From an uncultured Bacteroidales bacterium (GTDB lineage Bacteria; Bacteroidota; Bacteroidia; Bacteroidales; UBA932), in contig ONYJ01000173.1 in the NCBI GenBank assembly GCA_900322025.1, forward strand, positions 1-7,293: a stretch of 7,293 nucleotides of DNA. The letters run 5' to 3'. How positions within the stretch are numbered: the stretch's first letter is position 1; the number at the start of each line of letters is the position of its first letter. This document shows positions 1-6,873 of the stretch, piece after piece. The translations under genes were made by a program, and so were the position numbers. Below the pieces are notes generated by a model. It saw nothing but the letters and a program-made list of their open reading frames with translations, searched no databases and was not told the origin of the DNA.

Positions 1-1173
1 AAGTTAGAAGATGAGTTGGCCGAGTTGAGAGCTCTGATAGCAAAAATAAATGCAATTCTTGCAGACACAGCTTTGCAGATGGGCATTATCAAGGAAGAGC
101 TGCTTGAGATGAAGAAAAAATACGGGGATGAGAGAAGAACTCAAATTCGCCCTGATGAAAGCGAGTTCAATTATGAAGATATAATTGCAGACGATGATAT
201 GGTAATTACCATATCCAGAATGGGATACATTAAGAGAACGCCATTGGCAGAGTATCGCCTGCAAAATCGCGGAGGAAAGGGCAGCAAAGGAAGTGCTACC
301 AGAGATGAAGATTTTATAGAGCATATATATGTAGCCAATATGCATAGCACTATGCTCTTCTTTACCAATACCGGTAAGTGTTTCTGGCTTAAAGTTTATC
401 AAATACCGGAAGGCAATAAGAATAATAAGGGCAGGGCAATACAGAATGTGTTGAGTATTGCGCAGGGAGAAAGCGTATGTGCTTACATAAATGTTAACAG
501 CCTTAAAGACGAAGAATATGTAAAGAACCACTTTGTAGTGCTTGCCACAAAGAAGGGAGTTGTAAAGAAAACAACTTTAGAGGCATATTCTCGTCCGCGT
601 GCAAATGGTGTTATTGCGGTTAATGTGAGAGAAGGCGATGAACTTTTAGAAGCCATACTCACAGACGGAGGAAGCCAGATAATGTTGGCAGCCAAGGAAG
701 GTAAGTGCGTAAGATTTGACGAGGCCGGTGTAAGATCTATCGGCAGAACCGGTACGGGAGTGCGTGGTATAGATGTTGAAGGAGGAAATGAAGTTATCGG
801 TATGATTTGTGTAAAGGCAGAAGATAAGGACAAGACAATTCTCGTTGTCAGCGAAAAAGGATTCGGCAAGAGAAGTGAGTTGGAAGACTATAGAGTTACC
901 AGCAGAGGATGTAAGGGTGTTAAGACCATCAACATTACGGAGAAGACAGGTAAGCTTATAGCTCTCAAGGCAGTAACAGACGAGAACGACCTTATGATAA
1001 TAAACCGCTCAGGCATAGTGATAAGAGTGGCTGCTTCCACGATAAAGCTGGCCGGCAGAGCAACACAAGGAGTAAAACTTATAAATATAAAAGATACAGA
1101 TAGTATAGCAGCCGTTTGTGTAGTACCAAAGAGTGAAGAAGTACGCACAGACTCTGCAGAAGAAGAACAATAA
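1..1173 (+). CDS. gyrA: DNA gyrase subunit A, C-terminal part (5'-truncated by window edge)
   Basis: GyrA is the DNA-breaking and DNA-wrapping subunit of the A2B2 gyrase that introduces negative supercoils in the cytoplasm. The reading frame is open from base 1, so the N-terminal winged-helix region with the catalytic tyrosine lies outside the window; 390 codons remain. Residues 1-48 are the end of the coiled-coil/C-gate region, closing with the family motif KYGDERRT. From about residue 58 to 375 runs the beta-pinwheel wrapping domain, with repeated blades of the type 'lv.s..G..kr...' (for example ATKKGVVKKT, SEKGFGKRSELEDY). The GyrA box is QNRGGKG at 262-282, against the classical QRRGGRG, and favours GyrA over ParC. 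TRDEDFIEHIY and the blade ending GRATQGVKLIN also match GyrA. The protein ends in a short acidic tail (EEVRTDSAEEEQ). No terminator separates it from the next gene, 15 bases on. A TTG codon at position 16 is internal, not a start. Confidence 0.97.
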   Translation, partial: KLEDELAELRALIAKINAILADTALQMGIIKEELLEMKKKYGDERRTQIRPDESEFNYEDIIADDDMVITISRMGYIKRTPLAEYRLQNRGGKGSKGSATRDEDFIEHIYVANMHSTMLFFTNTGKCFWLKVYQIPEGNKNNKGRAIQNVLSIAQGESVCAYINVNSLKDEEYVKNHFVVLATKKGVVKKTTLEAYSRPRANGVIAVNVREGDELLEAILTDGGSQIMLAAKEGKCVRFDEAGVRSIGRTGTGVRGIDVEGGNEVIGMICVKAEDKDKTILVVSEKGFGKRSELEDYRVTSRGCKGVKTINITEKTGKLIALKAVTDENDLMIINRSGIVIRVAASTIKLAGRATQGVKLINIKDTDSIAAVCVVPKSEEVRTDSAEEEQ

Positions 1174-1188
1174 ACTAATAGTAAGAAT

Positions 1189-2502
1189 ATGAAAAGATTT
1201 TTTATCACATTAGCTGTTGCATTGGTGGCGCTTCCTGCCATTAACGCACAATCCAAAGATGGGCTTAAGGCTCTTAAAGATCTTACCAAAGCAAAGGAGA
1301 CTGTAGCAAAGAAAAACGATGCATCTTCTTGGTTAAAATTAGGTAATGCCTATGCTGCGGTATTCGATGCTCCTATCAATGGTTTATTCCTTAACAATTC
1401 TCAAATGCAGACAAATTTGCTTCTTAAAGGAGCGCAAAAACTGAGTTCTGCAGAGAAGGAATACAATGGTAAGGTTTTTACAGTGGATTCTTATGCCGAT
1501 AAGGATATTTACTATAACGAAAAAGGTATTATGTCTGGTTATAAAGTAACCAAACCTGTTGTAGAAGGAGAAGATGTTCTGGCTAAAATGTATGAGGCTT
1601 ATGAAAAGGCCAGAGATTTGGGAGCTACTGTAAAAGAATTAAAGCCGCTATATGAACTTTTGGCCAGAAGGCATTGGACAAACGCCATGTGTGCATATAA
1701 CCTCGGCGACTTTAAAGAAGCCTCTTTTGAATTTGAGAAGAGTTTTATAGTTAATTCTAACCCTATAGTTCAGCTCACCGATACAAATGCAATTCTTTAT
1801 GCAGGTATAGCTGCTGTTCAGGGCAAAGACAGCCGTAGAGCAGTTGACTTGTTTGAAAAGTGCCGCTCTTTGAATCTTGCCAGTGCTATAGGTGATATAT
1901 ATGCTTATTTGGCAGACTGCTACAAGTCTATGGGAGATACAGTACAGTGCAAGGCTATTCTTGCAGAAGGTTTTGAAAAGCATCCTACTAACCAAGGCAT
2001 ACTTGTATCGTTGATTAACACTTATTTAGAAAGTAACGATAATCCAGACAAGATTCTTTCGGTTATACATCAGGCACAGGCTAACGAGCCTAAGAATGCT
2101 TCTTTGGTATATGCAGAGGGTAATCTATACAAGAATATGAAGCAGTACGACAAGTGTATAGAACTCTACCGCAAGGCAGCAGAGCTTGATCCTTCTTATG
2201 TATATGCTCCTTACAACGAAGGTGATACTTATTACCAGATGGCTTTGGAACTTCAGGAACAAGCTTCTATGGAATTAGACGACTCTAAATATGAGACAAT
2301 GGTTAATCAGATGAAAGACTGTTTGAAGAAAGCCATTGCTCCATTTGAGAGAGCTTTCAGCATAACAGACGATATGGAGATTAAGTGTGGTTGTGCTCAG
2401 TATCTCAAGCAGATTTACTTCCACTTTAGAGAGGAGTCTGCCGAGAATATGGCAAATTATGAGAAGTACAACAAGTTCCTTGCTGAAAACGAAAGCAATT
2501 AA
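1189..2502 (+). CDS. Exported tetratricopeptide-repeat (TPR) protein downstream of gyrA
   Basis: A 437-residue protein of unknown specific function. Residues 1-20 form a Sec signal peptide: MKRFF, a hydrophobic core (ITLAVALVALPA), then a likely signal peptidase I site INA|QS after residue 20. There is no lipobox cysteine, so a soluble periplasmic protein is inferred. TPR-like helix pairs are recognisable at about 159-192 (ends NAMCAYNLGDFKEASFEFEK), 201-230, 235-268 (AYLADCYKSMGD), 269-303 and 304-337. The last is closest to consensus, with YAEGNLYKNMKQYDKCIELY followed by RKAAELDPS. A longer helical tail (338-430) carries GDTYYQMA and an AIAPFERAFSI segment. TPRs are protein-protein interaction scaffolds; no catalytic motif is visible. 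The gene starts 15 bases after gyrA with no promoter or terminator between them, so co-transcription is likely; it ends before a strong hairpin terminator. There is no clear Shine-Dalgarno site. From memory, gyrA followed by a TPR gene also occurs in other Bacteroidales. The TPR and signal calls are secure; the role is not. Confidence 0.9.
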   Translation: MKRFFITLAVALVALPAINAQSKDGLKALKDLTKAKETVAKKNDASSWLKLGNAYAAVFDAPINGLFLNNSQMQTNLLLKGAQKLSSAEKEYNGKVFTVDSYADKDIYYNEKGIMSGYKVTKPVVEGEDVLAKMYEAYEKARDLGATVKELKPLYELLARRHWTNAMCAYNLGDFKEASFEFEKSFIVNSNPIVQLTDTNAILYAGIAAVQGKDSRRAVDLFEKCRSLNLASAIGDIYAYLADCYKSMGDTVQCKAILAEGFEKHPTNQGILVSLINTYLESNDNPDKILSVIHQAQANEPKNASLVYAEGNLYKNMKQYDKCIELYRKAAELDPSYVYAPYNEGDTYYQMALELQEQASMELDDSKYETMVNQMKDCLKKAIAPFERAFSITDDMEIKCGCAQYLKQIYFHFREESAENMANYEKYNKFLAENESN

Positions 2503-2534
2503 ACACAGAAATTGTCTTAGCAATTAGTGAATGC

Positions 2535-2569
2535 AAAAAGAGATGACCTTTTGGCCATCTCTTTTTTTT
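2535..2569. terminator. Bidirectional intrinsic terminator between convergent genes
   Basis: The arms AAAAAGAGATG (2535-2545) and CATCTCTTTTT (2556-2566) are perfectly complementary over 11 bp. Inside them lie one A/C mismatch and a CC/GG pair closing a TTTT loop (2549-2552). On the plus strand the hairpin runs into eight T residues (2562-2569), ending the gyrA-TPR unit 33 bases after its stop codon. On the minus strand the same hairpin ends in five T residues, so it can also end the RRM gene, whose stop codon is at 2608. The convergent placement supports a shared bidirectional terminator. Confidence 0.88.
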
Positions 2570-2587
2570 AGGAGAAACTCCTAAAAA
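2565..2587. repeat. Second perfect inverted repeat overlapping the terminator
   Basis: TTTTTAGGAG (2565-2574) and CTCCTAAAAA (2578-2587) are perfectly complementary over 10 bp with an AAA loop. Its left arm uses the T run that forms the foot and U-tract of the terminator hairpin, so the two structures cannot both form fully. It has no T run after it on either strand and is therefore not a standard intrinsic terminator by itself. It may trim or stabilise transcript 3' ends. The repeat is directly visible; its function is inferred. Confidence 0.6.
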
Positions 2588-2607
2588 GTATCATCTAAGA
2601 GTTTGTG

Positions 2608-2922
2608 CTATTCAGCATTTGAGTTTTCAGGCTCTGAGGCAGCTTCGGATTGAGAGCCAGCCTCGGCTTGTGGGCGCGGGGTTCTTTCCGATGTTGCTAC
2701 TGCAACATTGATGGTTCTGCCCATGTGCTCTGAGCCATTGAGTGCTTCTATGGCTTTCATGCCTTCTTCCTCGCTCATTTCGACAAAACCATAACCTTTT
2801 GAACGATGGGTAACCTTATCGGTTATGATACGTGCGGATGACACTTCCCCAAAAGGGGCAAACAATTTCTCTAAATCCTCCCTTCTTGCTCTGAAGTTCA
2901 GACTGGATACAAAGATGTTCAT
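2608..2922 (-). CDS. Small RRM-domain RNA-binding protein
   Basis: A 104-residue protein made almost entirely of one RNA recognition motif, which binds single-stranded RNA on its beta-sheet face. RNP2 is IFVSSL (residues 3-8) and RNP1 is KGYGFVEM (42-49), with the aromatic RNA-stacking positions Phe4, Tyr44 and Phe46 present. The beta-alpha-beta-beta-alpha-beta order is complete to about residue 77 (TINVAVAT). A 25-residue tail follows, rich in Glu, Ser, Ala and Pro (six acidic residues in 79-104) and with no Arg/Gly-rich segment. Single-RRM proteins are common in Bacteroidota, where some act as post-transcriptional regulators (the Rbp group in Bacteroides); whether this is one of them cannot be told here. 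The ATG at 2920-2922 lies about 25 bases downstream of a well-formed promoter, behind an A/T-rich leader with no Shine-Dalgarno site. The gene follows purF on the same strand and ends facing the convergent terminator. Confidence 0.93.
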   Translation of the reverse strand: MNIFVSSLNFRARREDLEKLFAPFGEVSSARIITDKVTHRSKGYGFVEMSEEEGMKAIEALNGSEHMGRTINVAVATSERTPRPQAEAGSQSEAASEPENSNAE

Positions 2923-2950
2923 AGATAAAAAAAGTTTTTATAAATTCATG

Positions 2951-2982
2951 CAAAGATAGTCCCTTTTTTTGCCAAAAGCAAA
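2951..2982 (-). promoter_or_regulatory. Bacteroidota-type promoter for the RRM gene
   Basis: Read on the minus strand, TTTG (2982-2979), a 20-base spacer and TATCTTTG (2958-2951) match the Bacteroidota primary sigma consensus of TTTG near -33 and TAnnTTTG near -7. Transcription would begin around 2944-2947, leaving a leader of roughly 25 bases before the ATG. The -33 box directly abuts the purF stop codon (2983-2985), so the promoter occupies most of the 60-base gap. No terminator hairpin with a T run lies between purF and this gene, so read-through from purF could add to expression. Confidence 0.75.
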
Positions 2983-4959
2983 TTATCGGCTGTAGCCTCG
3001 CTTATAAGGGTTCCCTTCATAATAATTTATATAGGCTTGTATTGCAGTGCGGCACCCGCCGGGTGTTGGATAATCTCCGCTAAAATACCAATCACCGTTG
3101 TTATTTGGGCAGGCTTTATGTAGATCTTCTATGCTTTGGAATATAACTTTTACCTTACAGTTCAAACCCTCAGGGGTTACAAGCTGTGCAATTTTATCTG
3201 ATATCTCCTCTTCAGAAAACGGTGCATAAATCTCTTTTACAAAGTTTTCTATTTTAGGGGCACTTTTTTTCTTACTTCCCGATAAAATTGCAGATGAAGT
3301 GCTGGCGAATTCTTCTAATGGTTGGTTTTCAGCCTGCTTGCATTTATCATATACATTGCTGAGGGTTTTTTCCATGCCCCTCTCTTTTAGTAGGGCCACA
3401 GCTGCATTAAATGCTATGAACTCTCCCATTCTGCTCATGTCAATTCCATAGCAATCCGGATATCTGATTTGAGGAGAAGAGGATATGATAACGATTTCTT
3501 TAGGCTCCAACCTTGAAAGTATTTTTATAATGCTTTGTTTTAACGTGGTACCACGCACAATACTATCGTCTATTACAGCTATGGTATCTTTCTTAGGTTG
3601 TATGCTGTTATAGGTTATATCATATACGTGTGCAGCCATGTCGTTTCTGGAACTACCTTCTGCTATGAAGGTTCTCATCTTTATATCTTTTATGGCTAAT
3701 TTTTCACTTCTTATCCTTCGCGAGATAATTCTTCTGATTTTTGACTCAACGGATTTTTGCGTTGATGTGGATATGTTCTCATCCTTGTTTATCAGAATCT
3801 CAGACAATTCTTTTTCTTTTTCTTTATTCAGGTGTTCATTCAGTCCTTCCAACATGCCAAAGAAAGCTACCTCTGCCGTATTAGGAATAAAAGAAAAAAC
3901 AGTATTGTCTAAATTTGGGCACGCATTTAGTATTCTTGGTATGAGCATCTTGCCGAGCATTTTTCTTTCTTGGTAAATCTCGGCATCGCTACCTCTGGAA
4001 AAATATATTCTTTCAAACGAGCAAGGCCTTGGATTAGCCGGTTTTACCAAGCAGCTGATATTGTACTTGCCGTCTTTGTGAATTGTGATGGCTTCGCCCG
4101 GGTTTAGTTGTTTTACAGTGTCGTATTTGACATCCATGGCGGTCATAATGGCAGCTCTTTCGCTTGCAGCCACAACTATCTCATCGTCTATATAGTAGTA
4201 GCAAGGGCGTATTCCCCAACGGTCTCTGAATACAAAGCTTTCTCCGCTGCCGGTTGCGCCTACTATGCAAAAACCCCCGTCCCAGTAGTTAGAAGCTTCT
4301 GATATTATGCCTTCAACATCTATGTTGTCTTCTATTTTTGAGTTAAGTTCTTCTCCTCTGTATCCTTCTTTTTTGAATCTTCTGTAAAGATCTGAGTGGT
4401 TTTCGTCTAAAAGTGCGCCCAGCTGTTCCAGAATAAGGAAAGTGTCGGCATCACTTCTTGGATGCTGTCCTTGTCCTTGAACCATGCTGTGAAACAACTC
4501 TTTTTCGTTGGTAATGTTGAAATTGCCGGCTAAACAAAGATTTCTGTTACGCCAGTTATTGCGTCGTAAGAACGGGTGTACGTAACTCATTCCACTTCTG
4601 CCTGTGGTGGAATATCTGAGGTGGCCGATATAAACTTCTCCGATATATGGCAATTCTACATCATAAACCGGCCCCTTTCTGGCAATTTGGATTTCGTTGC
4701 TGACATTAGAAAAACATTCTGAAATGGCAGTATTGCCAAGAGCTCTTTGTCGGAAAATGTACTCGCTGCCTGCTTTTGCATTTATTTTTACGCAGGCCAA
4801 ACCTGCACCTTCCTGGCCTCTGTTATGTTGTTTTTCCATCATCAGGTACAATTTGTTGAGGCCGTACATTAAAGTTCCATATTTCTCTTGATAGAACTCA
4901 AGAGGCTTTAAGAGGCGTATCAAAACAACGCCACATTCATGTTTTATCTGCTCGCTCAT
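2983..4959 (-). CDS. purF: Amidophosphoribosyltransferase (PurF family), long Bacteroidota-type form
   Basis: Predicted glutamine PRPP amidotransferase, making 5-phosphoribosylamine from PRPP and glutamine in the first step of purine synthesis in the cytoplasm. From the ATG at 4957-4959 it has 658 residues. Residues 1-8 (MSEQIKHE) are a propeptide whose removal would expose the nucleophile Cys9 (HECGV). The N-terminal Ntn-hydrolase glutaminase domain spans about 9-300, with QHNRGQEGAG (44-53), HLRYSTTG (113-120), GNFNITN (145-151), SD (169-170) and WGIRP (248-252). The phosphoribosyltransferase domain follows: CSFERIYFSRG (313-323), flexible-loop remnant MRTFI (428-432), PRPP loop VIDDSIVRGTT (462-472) and SSSPQIRYPDCYGIDMS (493-509). 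A linker (about 540-570) leads to a C-terminal segment with GDWYFSGDYPTPGG (622-635). Classical PurF has about 470-510 residues; the surplus lies in Lys/Glu-rich 376-412 and the C-terminal region. The GNFN segment replaces the classical HNGN. A longer frame from a TTG at 5008-5010 is rejected because that codon lies in the promoter. It could be a paralogue with a shifted role if the genome also has a classical PurF. Confidence 0.9.
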   Translation of the reverse strand: MSEQIKHECGVVLIRLLKPLEFYQEKYGTLMYGLNKLYLMMEKQHNRGQEGAGLACVKINAKAGSEYIFRQRALGNTAISECFSNVSNEIQIARKGPVYDVELPYIGEVYIGHLRYSTTGRSGMSYVHPFLRRNNWRNRNLCLAGNFNITNEKELFHSMVQGQGQHPRSDADTFLILEQLGALLDENHSDLYRRFKKEGYRGEELNSKIEDNIDVEGIISEASNYWDGGFCIVGATGSGESFVFRDRWGIRPCYYYIDDEIVVAASERAAIMTAMDVKYDTVKQLNPGEAITIHKDGKYNISCLVKPANPRPCSFERIYFSRGSDAEIYQERKMLGKMLIPRILNACPNLDNTVFSFIPNTAEVAFFGMLEGLNEHLNKEKEKELSEILINKDENISTSTQKSVESKIRRIISRRIRSEKLAIKDIKMRTFIAEGSSRNDMAAHVYDITYNSIQPKKDTIAVIDDSIVRGTTLKQSIIKILSRLEPKEIVIISSSPQIRYPDCYGIDMSRMGEFIAFNAAVALLKERGMEKTLSNVYDKCKQAENQPLEEFASTSSAILSGSKKKSAPKIENFVKEIYAPFSEEEISDKIAQLVTPEGLNCKVKVIFQSIEDLHKACPNNNGDWYFSGDYPTPGGCRTAIQAYINYYEGNPYKRGYSR

Positions 4960-4985
4960 GGTATGGCAAAAGTACCTTTTTTTCG

Positions 4986-4993
4986 TAAATTTG
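4986..4993 (+). promoter_or_regulatory. Candidate -7 element for the phosphohexomutase operon
   Basis: TAAATTTG fits the Bacteroidota -7 consensus TAnnTTTG and is the only match on the plus strand between the purF start and the mutase start. It would start transcription near 5000, giving a leader of about 85 bases. No TTTG lies 19-21 bases upstream, so only half of the promoter is supported. Confidence 0.4.
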
Positions 4994-5007
4994 GGGGTGC
5001 TTTTTGG

Positions 5008-5015
5008 CAAAGATA
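5008..5015 (-). promoter_or_regulatory. -7 promoter element for purF
   Basis: Read on the minus strand this is TATCTTTG, identical to the -7 element of the RRM gene and a full match to TAnnTTTG. Transcription would start near 5001-5004, leaving a leader of about 40-45 bases before the ATG at 4959. No clear TTTG is found 19-21 bases upstream, so the -33 half is weak or missing. The element also settles the purF start: the only in-frame upstream start codon (TTG, 5010-5008) lies inside it and would not be transcribed. Confidence 0.62.
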
Positions 5016-5084
5016 ATGAACAAAATTATAAACATTTATGTATGTCTCTAAAAATGAGAGCATAGCAAGAGATTAAGTGAGGAT

Positions 5085-6869
5085 ATGAACGAAGTTATAA
5101 TGAAAGAGGCCTCTAAATGGCTCGGTGAAGGTTACGACGAACAGACCAGAAAAGAAGTAAAAAGGTTGATGGAATCTGACCCAAAAGAATTGGAAGACGC
5201 TTTTTACAGAACTTTGGAATTTGGAACAGGTGGTCTGAGAGGTATAATGGGTGTGGGTAGCAACCGTATGAATAAATACACCGTAGGTATGGCCACACAG
5301 GGTTTTGCAAACTATCTAAAAAAATGCTTTGGTTATTTGAAGCAGATAAAGGTTGCCATAACCCATGATTGCAGAAACAATTCTGAATACTTTTCAAAAA
5401 TTGTGGCGGAGATATTTGAGGCTAACGGTTTTTATGTTTACCTAACGAATGAGCTTAAACCTACACCTGAATTGAGTTATGCTATACGTTATTATGGGTG
5501 TCAAGGTGGAGTTATGGTTACCGCCTCTCATAATCCTAAGATATACAATGGATACAAGGCTTATTGGGAAGATGGCGCACAAGTTATTGCGCCTCACGAT
5601 AAAAATATAATAGCGGAGGTTAATAAAATTACTTCGGTTACACAGGTAAAGTGGAATAAGGCGGAGCGTGCAGAAAGTTCGTGCTATGGTTCAGCGCAAT
5701 TGTCTAATGCTCAGATAGCAGAGTGCAAGGGCGCAGGTTGTATAGAAATGGTTGGAGAAGAACTGGACGAGGCCTACTTAAAAGATATATCAACGCTTTT
5801 GGTTTCTCCTGAGAGCGTTAAGCGGCATCATGATTTGGGCATAGTCTATACTCCGCTACATGGTTGTGGGGTAAAAATTGTTCCGGCAGCTTTGGCGAGA
5901 ATGGGTTTTACCAATGTGCATTTAGTTAAGGAGCAGTGTGTGAACAGCGGAGACTTTCCTACAGTGGAATCTCCTAACCCGGAAGAGCCAACTGCCCTGA
6001 AGATGGCATTGGACTTGGCAGAAAAAACTGCGGCGGAGGTTGTCATAGCTTCGGATCCTGATGCAGATAGATGCGGTATGGCTGTACGCGATTCAGCAGG
6101 GAAACTTGTACTGCTGACAGGTAATCAGATGAACAGTATTTTAACATACTATATGCTTACCAGATGGAAAGAAACCGGTAAGTTGGATGCTGTTGATAAT
6201 ACCGGGCCGCAGAATACTCCTTTCCCTTATGTTATAAAGACTATTGTAACATCTAATCTTATAAGCGATATAGCAGACTATTTTGGGGTGAAGTGTTACA
6301 ATGTGCTTACGGGTTTCAAGAATATTGCAGAAGTGATACACTGTAACGAGGGTAAGGGAACTTTTGTATGTGGCGGAGAAGAGAGTTTTGGATTTGCCGC
6401 CGGCGAATATGTGCGCGATAAGGATTCTCCAATCACCTGTTCTCTTATATGCGAGTGTGCAGCTTGGTGTAAGGATAATAATTTAACACTGTGGGATTTG
6501 CTGCAGAACATATATAAGAAGTTTGGGCAGAGAAAAGATTGGCTTAGAAGCTATACATTCCCTGGGATGGAAGGTAAAAAGAAAATAGATGCAATGGTAG
6601 AGAACTACCGAGTAAATCCTCCGCAAGATATAGCCGGTAGCCCTGTGGTGGAGGTAAGAGATTATTTGAACAACGATTACTATGCACCGGAGATTCATCT
6701 GGCTAAGAGTAATGTGCTTCAATATATTGCTGAGGATGGAACTATTGTATCGCTGAGGCCTTCCGGCACAGAACCTAAAATAAAGTTCTACTTTAACCTC
6801 AGATGTAAAGAAGGAGAAGATTTGCAGCAGAAGGCTGAGGCTGTTGACAGGCAGTTTGCCGTTGAATAA
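5085..6869 (+). CDS. Phosphoglucomutase/phosphomannomutase family phosphohexomutase
   Basis: A 594-residue alpha-D-phosphohexomutase of the long PGM2/PgcA-like branch. These cytoplasmic enzymes move phosphate between C1 and C6 (or C5 of pentoses) through a phosphoserine and Mg2+, linking glycolysis to sugar-nucleotide and glycogen synthesis. All four signature loops are intact: phosphoserine loop TASHNP (146-151, Ser148), metal loop DPDADR (324-329), sugar-selecting loop GGEESFG (430-436) and phosphate-binding loop RPSGTEPK (558-565). FGTGGLRG (46-53) and YNGYKAYWEDGAQV (154-167) also fit. Glucose, mannose or pentose phosphate preference cannot be read from sequence, so no symbol is given (such genes are named pgm, pgcA or manB). 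Residues about 190-222 are Cys/Ala/Ser-rich and seem longer than in remembered Bacteroides relatives. The ATG at 5085 is chosen; another at 5100 (MKEASKWL) is possible. GAGG at 5079-5082 is only two bases from the first ATG, too close for a normal Shine-Dalgarno. The transporter gene starts four bases after its stop. Confidence 0.94.
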   Translation: MNEVIMKEASKWLGEGYDEQTRKEVKRLMESDPKELEDAFYRTLEFGTGGLRGIMGVGSNRMNKYTVGMATQGFANYLKKCFGYLKQIKVAITHDCRNNSEYFSKIVAEIFEANGFYVYLTNELKPTPELSYAIRYYGCQGGVMVTASHNPKIYNGYKAYWEDGAQVIAPHDKNIIAEVNKITSVTQVKWNKAERAESSCYGSAQLSNAQIAECKGAGCIEMVGEELDEAYLKDISTLLVSPESVKRHHDLGIVYTPLHGCGVKIVPAALARMGFTNVHLVKEQCVNSGDFPTVESPNPEEPTALKMALDLAEKTAAEVVIASDPDADRCGMAVRDSAGKLVLLTGNQMNSILTYYMLTRWKETGKLDAVDNTGPQNTPFPYVIKTIVTSNLISDIADYFGVKCYNVLTGFKNIAEVIHCNEGKGTFVCGGEESFGFAAGEYVRDKDSPITCSLICECAAWCKDNNLTLWDLLQNIYKKFGQRKDWLRSYTFPGMEGKKKIDAMVENYRVNPPQDIAGSPVVEVRDYLNNDYYAPEIHLAKSNVLQYIAEDGTIVSLRPSGTEPKIKFYFNLRCKEGEDLQQKAEAVDRQFAVE

Positions 6870-6873
6870 TAGC

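Noticed and set aside
16..18. TTG at position 16 as the start of a separate small GyrA-C protein
   Set aside because: The frame is open back to base 1 and the residues before it continue the coiled-coil of full-length GyrA.
4..531. 175-codon open frame on the minus strand opposite gyrA
   Set aside because: It is antisense to an unmistakable GyrA reading frame, and its translation is hydrophobic with no recognisable domain; a shadow frame.
2959..2982. Terminator for purF in the gap before the RRM gene
   Set aside because: Only a weak TTTGC/GCAAA pairing is present, without a following T run on the minus strand; the bases are better explained as promoter spacer.
3638..3976. 112-codon plus-strand open frame inside purF
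   Set aside because: It is antisense to conserved PurF residues; its Phe/Ser/Leu-rich product is what a reversed Lys/Glu-rich segment gives.
4960..5010. N-terminal extension of purF by 17 residues from a TTG codon
   Set aside because: The TTG (5010-5008) lies inside the TATCTTTG promoter element, the extension is Lys-rich and unlike the family, and the ATG at 4959 puts the nucleophile cysteine at position 9 as expected for a short propeptide.
5079..5083. GAGGA as a Shine-Dalgarno site for the mutase
   Set aside because: It is one to two bases from the ATG at 5085 and about 17 from the ATG at 5100, so its spacing suits neither; Bacteroidota rarely depend on such sites.
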